Assembly (NCBI RefSeq): GCF_905147365.1
Contig: NC_056425.1
Span: 5,649,501 to 5,713,500 of the forward strand
Length of the DNA: 64,000 nt
Direction of reading: 5' to 3'
From: Aricia agestis
Lineage: Eukaryota > Arthropoda > Insecta > Lepidoptera > Lycaenidae
Part shown: one piece after another, positions 33,800 through 45,100 of the stretch
How positions within the stretch are numbered: position 1 is the first letter of the stretch
Layout: the number at the start of each line of letters is the position of its first letter
Translations under genes and position numbers: made by a program
Notes under the pieces: model-generated
The model's input: only the letters and a program-made list of their open reading frames with translations
The model's database searches: none
What the model was told of the DNA's origin: nothing

Positions 33800-34025
33800 A
33801 CCTATGTAAAAATAAGTCGGGTTTTCCTTCCTGACGCTATAACTCCAGAACGCACGAACCGATTTCCACAGTTTTGCATTCGTTGGAAAGGTCTCGGGCT
33901 CCGTAAAATTTTTTCTGAATTTTTTTTCCATGGAAAAAAAATTCAGAAAAAACATCAAGAGAAAAGCAGGAAAACAGGGAAAATCATTTTATGGCAAAAC
34001 AACGTTTGCCGGGATAGCTAGTTAT
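33800..34025 (+). mobile_element. LINE-type tail ('gtcgggttttccttcctgac' family)
   Basis: 'gtcgggttttccttcctgac', 'actccagaacgcacgaaccg', 'ttgcattcgttggaaaggtc' and 'ttgccgggatagctagtt' in order. A 44-bp perfect palindrome (33,909-33,952) lies inside. Confidence 0.55.
33909..33952. repeat. 44-bp perfect palindrome without loop
   Basis: ttttttctgaattttttttcc followed by its exact complement, centred on the NcoI-like ccatgg at 33,928-33,933. Confidence 0.9.
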
Positions 34026-34245
34026 CTATAGAAGGCAAAAGAAAACTTTCAGACTTTAGTAAGAAATCTAAATTGGGTTTTCGAGAATTGTTTGAAGAAG
34101 CCCTGATTTTTGCTTCAACAATCCTAATTATTATCCTAAAATATACAATATAAACTCATTGAAAGAAAACTTAGCCAAAGTCAAGATCATAATCTGTTGG
34201 GTTAGATCATTAATCTGCCTTGAGAGCCTTTCCCTCAACCGATGA

Positions 34246-34672
34246 AAATAATCGGGCAAGTGCGAGTCGGACTCGCGCACGTAGGGTTCCGTACTATTAT
34301 AGAGCAAAATTACGCCAAAATTGTGTTTTTTTGTATGGGAGGCCCCCTTAATTTTTATTTTATTTTAATATTATTATTAAATATTAAAGTACACACACAG
34401 TTTTTTGCTCTATATCAATAATGGCAACAGGTAGGTACTTGAATTTTTCTCAAAGTCCTTAATCATAATATATTAAGGACTTTGAGAAAAATTCAAGTAC
34501 CTACCTGTTGCCATTATTGATATAGAGCAAAAAAGGCAAAAAATATCACGTTTGTTGTATGGGAGCCCCCTTAAATATTAATTTTATTTGGTTTTTAATA
34601 TTTGTTGTTATAGCGGCACAATCTGTGAAAATTTCAGAACTCTAGCTATAGCGGTTCTTAAGTTACATACAT
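34246..34672 (+). repeat. 'gcaagtgcgagtcgg' repeat with internal inverted duplication
   Basis: Same landmarks as 30,417-30,888. Before the normal 'actttgagaaaaattcaagt' block it carries an exact inverse copy of that block (34,401-34,463) that other copies lack. The acagacag end is missing. Confidence 0.7.
34401..34534. repeat. 63-bp perfect inverted repeat, 8-nt loop
   Basis: Arms 34,401-34,463 and 34,472-34,534 pair without mismatch around cataatat. Confidence 0.95.
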
Positions 34673-34679
34673 ACACGTG

Positions 34680-36290
34680 GTATAGTGGGTTTCAGAATTT
34701 CAAACATTAACCCAACTATTTAAAAATTTAAAATGTAGGGACGTAGAGCACCCTTTTATACTTTTAGAACTACTGTTCAAGTCATCATGTCATCATTTAG
34801 GATGAGTGGTCAAATTGCTTTCGATAGTTTTGTTCGCTTACCTTAGATATCAAAATGGTATGGGATTTGGGTATTTTGAAATATAAATTAGAATGCTGGC
34901 CAGCGCCCATGAGATCTAAAATCTCACCAGTGAGTACAATATACCGTCAAATACTTAAACAGCACACACATACACAGTTTTGAGCTCTGCCAGTATTCTG
35001 AGTTATAGTCCGAAACCGGGCTTAATTTCTCAGCTATCTTTGCTGTCAAAATTATCGAATGCAAATTGTCTATCTTCCCTGGATTCTACACCACACATTG
35101 GGTACTACATGAAAAACTTCACCGAAACGTGAACGAGCTTAGAGGTCGACGGCACACTTGTATTAAAATTCTGTGAATAACAAAAGGGACGAAAAACGGT
35201 TTCCCTCGTCCTGCGTCCACCTGGACAAAGGGAATGTGATACAATGCCAGTAATTCTCATTACTTTGTGAAATAGGTGGAAATTTGTGTATGGAGTATGG
35301 ACACAGTTTTGGAAGAATAATCTTGTTTTAGGGAAAATGTTTTATGAATTTGTTTTGTGATAATATTGTTTGGCGCTAAAAACGAATACTACAATGTTTG
35401 ATTGAATACTGAATCAAAGCTGTATTATGTTGGAATAAAATAACAATATGGGAATGCTTACTGGAAATTAGAATACATTTAGCCTCAAATAAATAATAAA
35501 GAGCAATCCTAATCCAAATATTTTCATAATTAATAATTTTAAATTGCAACCTCGCAACAATTCCGACAAATAATGAACGTGCAAATACCTAAACGTTAAA
35601 CGAAATACGCGATAAACATTTTAATATTTCACTGTGCAAATATGAAAATGAATTATTTACTTCGCACACATCGAAATGAACTGCGCACTGCACAAGACCG
35701 ACTTCGCAATTACGATAACAAAAGCGCACGGGCGCCCTGAAATATGCTTTCTAAATGAAAGCGCACAAAAAGAGGTAAATGTACGAAAACGGGTCATCGA
35801 ATGGAGTATCACGCGTCCGATGTAAAAAGACCTCCGTGAATTTTCAATTCGCTTTGAAAATGTTACGAGCAAGGCACCGACGGAGGTCTCTAGTGGTGGG
35901 CACGATATGTCAAAACGCATAGAACAAGATTCGCAAGACCACGGAAGGAATACCGAAGCTAAAGCAGCTATTTGTTTCACAAAATATTATACGCAAAAAC
36001 TGAGAAAAGAGCAAAAGAAAAAATATATACCCTACTAAGTATAGACTTTTCGGTTATTTTAGCAATTTTGTCCTAGTTTTGGAGTCCAAAGTTGCTATTT
36101 GCTAGTTGCTTCAAAGGTTACTTAGCTACAAAGCAATAAAGCAATAATTCCAACGTCGTAATATTGAACTCCACAACCATCTGAGGGCTGAGTGTGAGTT
36201 CTTTCTTCTCATCATGTTTACGAAATATTTATAGCGTTGAATAAGTTACCACTGTTTACCAGTTACCACTAGAGGCGCTTTTTCGGTCCT
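34680..36290. other. Apparently single-copy intergenic stretch, no supported gene
   Basis: None of the repeat families above occurs here. A 107-codon minus frame at 35,657-35,980 has no motif or splice context I trust. A transcribed noncoding unit cannot be excluded. Confidence 0.35.
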
Positions 36291-36295
36291 ACATG

Positions 36296-38290
36296 CAAAA
36301 TCAAAATCAAATTGTTTTATTTCTGAATAAATTTAAAATAAATGTTTTCAGAATGCCTACAATATGATGCCTACCACCTGTTCGGGAACTAACCCGGCGA
36401 GAAGAACCGGCGTAAGAAACTCGCACGGGGCCCACTTTTTTACCAAAAAAAGTGAGAAAAAAATATTTTAAGTTTAAGTTAAAGTTTACAATTTTGTAAC
36501 TAAATATTATATACAATATCCACATACATAATTGTAAGTCCTATAATAATGAAGAAGTAGCCTTGCAAGAAACTATCCTACTGCCAAGGTGTGCCATCGT
36601 TTATGAAATCATTAACCTTATAATAGGCTTTGGCACACAAACGTTCTTTAACTACTTTTTTAAATTTATTAATGGAAAGATTTTGAACGTTTTCTGGGAT
36701 TTTGTTGTAAAGGCGTATACATTGACCATTAAAAGATTTATTGACTTTACTAAGTCTGATCACCGGCATATCTAGCTTGTGCTTATTTCTAGTATTCCTA
36801 GAGTGAATGTCACTTTTAACTTTAAATTTACTTTAAATATTTTTTCTAACATATATTACATTATCCAAAATGTATTGAGAAGCAACAGTTACAATACCAA
36901 TTTCTTTCAATTTATCTCTCAGAGATTCTAAAGCAGACATTTTATAAATAGAACGTATGGCTCGCTTCTGCAGCACAAATATGGTATTAATATCGGCAGC
37001 GTTTCCCCATAAAAGGGATTCCATACGACATCCTACTATGAAAATAACTAAAATATACTAATCGTGCCGTGTCTTCGTCAGAAATTTCCCTAATTTTTCT
37101 GACTGCATATGCTGCAGAACTGAGCCTACCTGCAAGATTAACAATGTGAGGACCCCACTGTAATTTACTATCAAGTGTAATACCTAAGAATACAGTGTTG
37201 TCTACTAAATTCATCTTCTCATCATTTATTACTACATTGGTTTGGACTTGCCTAACATTGGGCAAAGTAAACTTTATACATTTAGTTTTACTAGAATTTA
37301 AAAGTTATTAACATTAAACCAATGTACTATTTTTGAGAGAGCACTGTTTACCTCGTCGTAGTTCGACTGTTGTCGCTTCACTTTAAAAATAAGTGAAGTG
37401 TCATCAGCAAAAAGCACTATCTCATTATTATTACCCTTAACTAGATAAGGTAAGTCATTTATATAGATGAGAAAAAGAAATGGGCCTAATATAGATCCCT
37501 GTGGGACACCTAATTCTATTTTGGTTCCTTTGGACCTTTTACTATTTACCTCAACCCTTTGAGTCCTATTTTTAAGGTAAGAAGTCAAAAGGCTGAGAGC
37601 AGAGTCTTTAATTCCCTAGTGGCGCAATTTCCTGATCAATGTAGCAAGCTCAACACAATCGAAGGCTTTGGAGAGATCGCAAAACACACCTAAGGCATCC
37701 TGCGACTATTCCCATGCCTCAAAAATACTGCAAAGAAGTCCTATACCAGCATCCGTTGTGGATCGACCCTTAGTAAATCCGTATTGATTATCATGTAGTA
37801 AATTATTTGAATTAAAGTGTACTAGTAATTGTTTTAAAATATTTTTTTCAAATATTTTACTAAAGATCGGTAGAATTGATATAGGCCTGAATTTCGTGGG
37901 ATCCGATTTAGTTCCGGCTTTGAATAAAGGAACAATCTTGCTATGCTTCATTAAGTCAGGAAAAACACCATTTTTATACAGTCATTGAAAATCATTGCTA
38001 AATGAGGAGCTACGATGTCAATTATTGATCTAATAATTTTTGTGGACATGCTCCAGAGATCAGCAGTATTTTTAATACTCAACAATTTAAAGGTATCAAT
38101 AATATCTCTGGGGTTAATTTCTCTAAACTTAAAATTGACATCACATTCCTTTACATTGTCTCTGAGTAGCTTTTCGGCAGCTTCAGGCGAAAAATTTAAA
38201 TTTTTTGTGGTTGAGACCGGAATGTCAGCAAAAAACTTTTCAAAGACCGTCGCAACTTCTTGATCATTACGATGATTATTGTATTACGAT
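36296..38290 (-). mobile_element. Degenerate non-LTR retrotransposon (Jockey/CR1-like ORF2)
   Basis: The minus strand carries reverse-transcriptase blocks in the correct order but with stops between them. These are 'IVPLFKAGTK...FRPISILP' (about 37,940-37,860), a motif-A segment 'LGVFCDLSKAFDCVEL' (about 37,690-37,645, bounded by stops), 'GVPQGSILGPFLFLIYINDL' (about 37,510-37,455) and the catalytic 'FADDTS' (about 37,410). A C-terminal 'thumb' part 'FLGITLDSKLQWGPH' (about 37,185-37,140) and later pieces continue to about 36,580. A UTR-like stretch ends in a (gattttgattttg) tail near 36,296. The upstream endonuclease is absent. At least three in-frame stops or shifts show it is inactive. Confidence 0.85.
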
Positions 38291-38391
38291 ATATTATTAC
38301 GATTACATTCTTGATTATCACGTGAGAAGTGCCAAAAATTACACTAACACTACTCTATACTGACTCCATGTCCTAACTCCTAGAGCAGCTA

Positions 38392-38610
38392 TACTCAACC
38401 CGCGGGACTTTACAGTGAAGTTAACTCATTTTGAATTTCACGCCCACCGGCAAAACAGCTCAGTCGTCACGATGGTCGTGAAAATTTTTCGCTAATTCTG
38501 AAGAACTATATTATTTTAACCCTAAAAACTTTTGGTTGAGGCCAGCGACCACTAAGACCAAAACGTGTTTGTGGCCCGTATAAAAAAAAGGCTGAGGACC
38601 ACTGTCCTAA
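38392..38610 (+). mobile_element. hAT-type MITE, diverged copy
   Basis: 'atactcaacccgcgggactt' ... 'gtggcccgtataaaaaaaag', 'gctgaggaccactg'. Same family as 44,095-44,362, with the 'ccgcgg(c)ccgcggg ... gtggcccg ... ggttggggaccactg' layout of short hAT derivatives. Confidence 0.55.
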
Positions 38611-38904
38611 AGTATTTACTATTTAGTGTCATTTTTATCACTAGAGTCTAGAACACAACAGCGTTTTACAGCTCTCTCTCTCTATAGTCTATAGTTTTAC
38701 TCGTAGACCCTTTGCGTAGACCGTAGTCCACACTAGCACACGACTATCCCAAGTTACAATCGCGGCAATCGCTTTCTTTGTGTTCGAAAATAGAATACTG
38801 AATGACGTTAGCTTTTATCGGGCAGCCATTTTGCGTGGAGCGATTAGGAAGGCGAGTGAAATTACAGAATAAGTAATTGTATGCGTAGCGCATTGCTGGC
38901 ATAA

Positions 38905-39300
38905 TCATGCCGAACTTCGGCCGCGTATTTTCGCCCTAGTGTTTAGACACTTACCGCCGTACTCAGAGACATTTAATTACGATTAACTTCCAATTTAATG
39001 AAGAGTTTGACAGATAGTGTATGAGGCTTATGTCAAAATTTTGAACTTTTATTTAATGTAATTAATGTTCCACTCGGAGTGCGGCAGTTAGTGTCTAAAC
39101 ACACCATGCCGAAGTTCCGCGGCGGAAGTTCGGCATGATTACGTCAGCAATGTCAAACGATTACAATATAACGCGACGTAATTTCGGCATGTTGTGTCAT
39201 CAACTCATCACTCATCGGCAATTTAAAATACATTGCAGGCGGAATCATGCCTAACTTCCGCCGCGGAACTTCGGCATGGTGTGTTTAGACAGTAGACCTT
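38905..39300. repeat. Repeat family H ('catgccgaacttcgg' ends) holding a MITE I
   Basis: 'atcatgccgaacttcggccg' (38,907), the inverse 'cggcggaagttcggcatgat' (39,120) and a further direct copy 'aatcatgcctaacttccgcc' (39,244) form inverted and direct modules. A family I MITE is inserted at 38,944-39,106. Confidence 0.5.
38944..39106. mobile_element. MITE family I (intact reference copy)
   Basis: 'ttagacacttaccgccgtac' ... 'gtgcggcagttagtgtctaa' are inverse ends about 30 bp long. The interior contains 'gaagagtttgacagatagtg' and 'gtatgaggcttatgtcaaaa'. Related pieces are at 24,563 and 54,315. Confidence 0.6.
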
Positions 39301-39373
39301 TTTTCTTCTGCCTATTTTTGGAACGAAGTTCCTTATCGCGCATTCGGCGTAAATCTGAAGGCTAAACAGAACG

Positions 39374-39590
39374 ATATTTTACTATGCGTCAACTAAATGG
39401 CGTTTTTGGAACGAAGTTTCTTAAAATAAACAGCGACGCATTGTTAGTATTCCTGGGCGTCAATAAATGGCGTTTTTCTTAATATTTTTTTGAGTGTATA
39501 ATTGTATACTTAAATGTATACTTACACGTTTTTTGAACATAAGGAATAACTTCGATCCATTCGGGTGTCCCTTAACACCTCTCAAGTTTT
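39374..39590 (+). repeat. Interspersed repeat family G, second copy
   Basis: Parallels 7,619-7,830: 'ttgttagtattcctgggcgt', 'tttttttgagtgtataat', 'acacctctcaagtttt'. Confidence 0.5.
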
Positions 39591-39808
39591 ATATTTTTTT
39601 ACTTTATGAAAATAGCTAGACATTTGGATCATAGTCTTAGTAGGAAGTAGCTCTACAGCAAAGCTGTACAGACCGGTCAGGCCGTCACCAAACACAAAGG
39701 AATTCGGCCATTCACCTACTCCACTTGTCCGTCATTGAAACCCAAAAATACTCTTTGCACTTCTTTTACTTAAAGAAAAATAAAAGAAAGATACCTAGCT
39801 TTTTTATA

Positions 39809-39957
39809 CTTAGCCCTAATTTCACCAACGACTGTTAAAGTTAACGCCGGAATTAGTATCACGTTACCTCTTTCGATTTTCATATGAATGAAAGAGAAGA
39901 CATTACATTTTAACAAGCTGTTAACACTAACAGACGTTGGTGAAATTGGGGCTTATT
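39809..39957. mobile_element. MITE family D
   Basis: Near-perfect inverse ends 'cttagccctaatttcaccaa' and 'ttggtgaaattggggctta'. Body 'gttaacactaacagacgttg' as in the 21.2 kb copy. Confidence 0.65.
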
Positions 39958-40289
39958 AGTAAAAACAATGATTAAAATGTTGTACTTCAAATGTGAATAC
40001 TTCAAATGACAGCACTTTTTGCATTGAATCTTTTGAAATTAGTACCTACAGCGACATCTAGTTCTGACTTGTTGAATTTATGCTAAGCAGACACCACATA
40101 AAATAGCTTTATAATATGATTTATTTACTAAAAGGTATAGCATTTATTGGCCTAGTATTTATATGTATCATGACTTTTATTGATGATGATATTTTTGTAA
40201 GTAATCATTTGTGAGTTTGTGACAACTGACACATAATACAGTTTGGTATTTGAGGACTCAGCAAAGTAAAAAATAGGAAATAACCAATG

Positions 40290-40415
40290 TATAAAGGCCG
40301 CGGCAAGCTGGATGGTACCAGTCAGGCTGGCCTAAGATAGTGCTAGAATAAGAAAAACAGAAAATCTTGGGGGAGGCCTTTGCCGCAATGGATCAGCATA
40401 GGCTCGTAAAAAAAA
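40290..40415 (+). mobile_element. Possible LINE 3' fragment
   Basis: 'aagctggatggtaccagtca', 'ggctggcctaagatagtg', 'atcttgggggaggcctttgc' resemble the C-terminal codons and start of the 3' UTR of a non-LTR element. No flanking duplication is visible. Confidence 0.4.
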
Positions 40416-41279
40416 GCAAAGTACAAAAATGTATTTAAATGCTACATAGCAAACAAAACTACTATTTACTTGTTTTTGTTCAGTCTGGCTACATACATTT
40501 ACATACCATGTTATGGTAAGTTGTAGATAACGGAAAAGGATGGTAGTAGCCAAGTCGTTGGAATCAGGATAAACTAAAATTGAAAAATGTAAACCATAAA
40601 AACCTTGTAAAAGTAGTTTTATTTGCAATAAGTATGTATAATTTTAACACCTCCATCGTGGGTATCACAGACACAACAGGTTTTCAATTGTTATGCGGCA
40701 GCCGGCTGCCGCTTGGGGATTTATGGGTTAATAGTCATAACTCATAACTCATCAGATATCATTCAAATATCAGTTAAATCAGTCATGCAAGTAAAAGGAA
40801 TTAAAATAAAACAAATCAATAATAATATAAAAAAAATTAAATTTATTCATAAATCAGTATCAAAGTTTTGAAGAATTATAATATACTTAATTATAATATA
40901 TAAATAAATGAATATGAGTAACAATAAGAGAGTTACTAGGATGAAAGTATGCTCTGGATTTGCTACGCAATTATTATTACCGTGTGTGAACAAAATCACA
41001 ACATACGAAAACAGTAAGGAATGAAAAGGACGGAAACAACATTTTTTGTCTTTGTCGGAATTTCTGATTGTCACAAGGAAAACCTGCGACCAACAAATCA
41101 GTTGCGACCGATATTTACTTCGTTTATTTATGTGCTTTACAGTAATTTATGTGGTAAAACAAAGACATAAACTTAACATGGTTATTTGTTATATAACCGG
41201 CTGTAAAAGCCGTACTGAGCCCCTTCCTTCTGTCCCTTTCGGGTGTACGCGCTTGGCAAATCCAAAACATACTTGATCC

Positions 41280-42180
41280 TAGGAGAATTAAGATATACCG
41301 TACCTACCCTTTTTGTCTGAAATGTAAAATTGCAAAAACTTTAATTAAATAAGGGCATGTACCATGATGCTTTTATTCAACAAAAGTCTGATTAACAATC
41401 ATCAATCTACTTTTACAAAATCATTGCAAAATAAGTCACATAACAAACAGCGAATAAAGATTTTTCTCAATAATATAGCTTTTCACTCATAAATTACAAT
41501 GCAATAAACTTACTTTAAAAAAGTAATGATTTGATTCAAACATGCACTACGACACACTAATATTGAATAAAAATCTTACCTTTTGTATAAAGACAGAGAA
41601 ACTTTATTTTAAAGTCTATATTTTTCACGAGTAAACACAGTTTTCAAAATTTATAATATAATTTTACACTATCTATGTTCAAAGTTATAGCACGTTCAGT
41701 TAATAATTATTGTAAACGTTTCTTCAACCAAGAATAAATATATTTTCTTTTATTGTTTAACAATTCATAAATATTGTCCGATTTAATAACAAACCAAGAC
41801 GATCGAAATATTGTTTTTGTTTTCAAAACGCTACACGCCCGCCATTTTGTGTCAGAGTTTTGACAACTTGACAAGTATGAATGACAGACGACAGTTGACA
41901 TCATTGACATGTGTGTTTTTTTTAATGTAATTGTACAGGGGTCTATGAAATAATAATTGTACCATTACAATAGGTAAAGTCTAATTTACAATACTGGCAG
42001 CAAACAAAATTATTTTTTGACGGAAACAATGTCAATCAACATTGCTCACATCAATCACAGTTTGTCAGAAATGGCCCAAAGATAAATTACTCAAAATTAA
42101 AAATTTACAAGTAATACCTTATAATGTGGCTTTGTAATCCGTTATGACATGATACACTACAAATTCTGGATGTAATTGAT
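41280..42180. other. Upstream region of the kinase gene
   Basis: No repeat or gene recognised. It presumably contains the kinase 5' UTR or promoter. No convincing TATA element near 42,181; start sites cannot be placed from sequence alone. Confidence 0.4.
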
Positions 42181-45100
42181 ATGCCCGGCCCGAATATACG
42201 AACCGACGAGAATGTCTTCGGTGAAGTGTCCGCGGAGCCAACACCTCCTGGGCAGAGTGAAGAAGTAAAGGACCGGAAGCTAACGGTCCTAGAAACACAT
42301 GGCTACATCTTAGGGAGGACTATAGGTTCGGGATCATACGCAACAGTAAAGGTACAGTCTCTTAAAGTGTCCTTTGAAAGACCATGTCATATGCGCCAGT
42401 GCCATGACAGACATAGATCAAGATAAATACCGCATGTCCCTCCATTTGTATAAAAACGAGCGTGCCACTTTTTTCCTACCTACTACTGTGACGTACCAAT
42501 GATAAGTACCTAATAATTAGAGACGTGTCCATTACATAAAGTTATATATTTTATAACTAGGCCAACATTTCTATTCGAATTTCTACAGCTCTATACGGCA
42601 CAATTGGGCATTTTTTCAATCCGAATGTCGTCCGATTCTGATAACGGTGGAGCGCAGACTAATAACAGACTTTCGAAAGACGAGCATTGCTCGTCGTTTG
42701 GGAACGCGATATGGCACGCGAAGTACATACACATGCGATATCTATCTTGATCTATATGTCTGTGGCCAGTGCCCAGTATCTACTCAGGTACTGCTATACT
42801 GTGGTTATTTCTGAACATCTAGAGAAGGCTTCCTCACAACAAACGCTGCAGTAGAGCAAATTGCAGGTAGCTTCCAGCGAAAGACACAACTGTCAAGTGG
42901 CGATAAAAATCATTAGCAAATTCCAAGCACCCGGAGACTATCTGAAGAAGTTTCTGCCGAGAGAAATAGAAGTCGTAAAGGGACTGAAGCACGAAAATCT
43001 GATACGTTTCCTACAAGCCATCGAAACCACTCATAGGTAACCTTTCTTATTTTTATAAAAGCTATACGCATGGTGGAAATTGGTATGTTCTACCAACCTA
43101 ACGCTGAAACATTGAAGGCACTTACTGTCAAAGAAATTAATGAGGTAAATAGATGGCGATTTATTTCTTTGGGCGGGTTATTATGTCACGTCAGATTTAT
43201 TTATTTATTTATTTAATTCAGGCATCTTGGCCCATATTATAAATACCTTATAGACTAACAAGCATACAATTATACTCGTACTAAAACTAACACTAAACAC
43301 GTATTGTCTGCGACGTGGGGCGCGACGTGTTCGGAAGTCGTCCTCGGAACCTCCTGTAGACGACTCCAATCGGCCAGAACTCCTCTTTCTCGAGGGTCGG
43401 TAGATGATGCATTGGGATTTGGGACTCTCACCACAAAGGAGCTAAAATTCACTTTGTGGTGAGACTCCAAGCGCCTCAAGACGAAGTGGGTCTTGCTCCT
43501 GATGTAGTCCACGACCTGCTCGACCGTTTATTTAGTTGTGATCTTGACTTAGTAGGTACTAGGTAATGGTGGCTGGACTTGACATAAGCCGGCCAAATTA
43601 CGTAGGTCCGCTGCCTGTGAATCCATTTGTCGAATGGTAACTGGTAACGTTCGACTCGGATTCGAAAGCTTACCAAGGAGCTTAAATTCGCTGTTGCGCA
43701 AGGAAGTCGTCTAATCGGAGACGAGTTTTGGATTTTTATTTCAGGCTCAAAAGGTCTAACATGTCTCATGATGATGGCACATTTTAGGGTATACATTGTA
43801 ATGGAGTATGCTGAGAATGGTAGCCTCCTGGACATCATTAGGAGGGACGAACACATCGACGAGGACCGCGGTCGCAAGTGGTTCCGACAGCTTGTAGAGG
43901 CGGTCGATTACTGCCATGAAAGAGGCGTGGTTCATCGGTAAGCAGACGGAGTTATTTTACATTTTGACATAGGTATTCTGATTATGTTCACGCCTTAATA
44001 ATCATTGTAAGCATAAAGCATAAAGGCGAGGTCGCATGACGCAATTGCACGTTCAATGGTTATAGCTGAGCTCCACAAGGATTTAAATCAGCTATCCCCA
44101 ACCCGCGGCCCGCGGGCTGCATGTGGCCCGCACGCTGGAACTTAATCTGTGGCCCATGTGATGTTAAACCATTTTGGAATTCACGGCCACCGGCAAAATA
44201 ATGTAAAGTTGTCGTTTAAGTCGTAAATTTTTTTCCACTCTTAATTCGTTAATTTTGAAGAACGTTATTTTTTAACCCTAAAAATTTATGTTGCGGCCCG
44301 CAACACTTAGATCAAAACAGGTTTGTGGCCCGTGTATAAAAAAGGTTGGGGACCATTGATTTAAATGAACGTGGCGAAAAAATGAACTAACGCTGCCCTC
44401 ATAAAAATACGCCATTTTTGACAGTTCTAGCTACCAGCAGCGCCACCACGTTAATTTAAAGCCTTAATGTCGACACTATATAATACCTCAATGCTTGTCG
44501 AACTTTACTGGCATTTTCGCGCAGCCCACTGCTGCCGCGTATTGCGGCTTAGGTCAATTAATCAACTCACAGATAAGGAGGTATAAATAGCTCATACGAT
44601 TTCATACAAAGAATATTTGGCCGTGATGTGTCGCGTCGTTTTGCTGCAGTGTAGAACTTACGCCTAGTGCGGCCTCGATGTCCATGAGAATCTTGAAAAG
44701 ATTTCCATTAAAAGACAGCTAAAACATTTATAATGTCACTTTGAAATATACTGTGAAACCTACCATTTACTTTACCATTTCGCTAGCTAGATAACTATAG
44801 ACTCTCTAGCTAGTTTTTTAGTTTTTACTTAGGGGGATATTAGATTATCATATATATTGGATCCGAGATCATTAAGTCAATGATATTGGATAATGTAATA
44901 TAGACATATGATTCATTTCTTCCTTGATCATAGATTTTTGACATTTGCTGAGAGATTGGATCCAATACGGTCATAGAAATAGGTGTTGCCGGTTATTTAA
45001 CAAATCGAATTCTCTGAGATCTAGTAACCCTGTCGTCAATACCTGTCAGCGTTAGCGCTCTCCATTGGCTATTGAAACCACATATGACGTAAAATAGGAT

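Noticed and set aside
35657..35980. 107-codon minus-strand open frame
   Set aside because: No domain, signal peptide or splice context; cysteine pattern looks random. It may be chance in a G+C-richer patch.
40847..41074. 75-codon minus-strand frame with a hydrophobic stretch and AATAAA just after the stop
   Set aside because: The hydrophobic run derives from an AT-rich tata/ttat stretch; no homology recognised and no second exon. A small membrane protein cannot be excluded.
43476..43877. 133-codon minus-strand frame
   Set aside because: It is the reverse-strand shadow of kinase exon 3 and adjoining intron.
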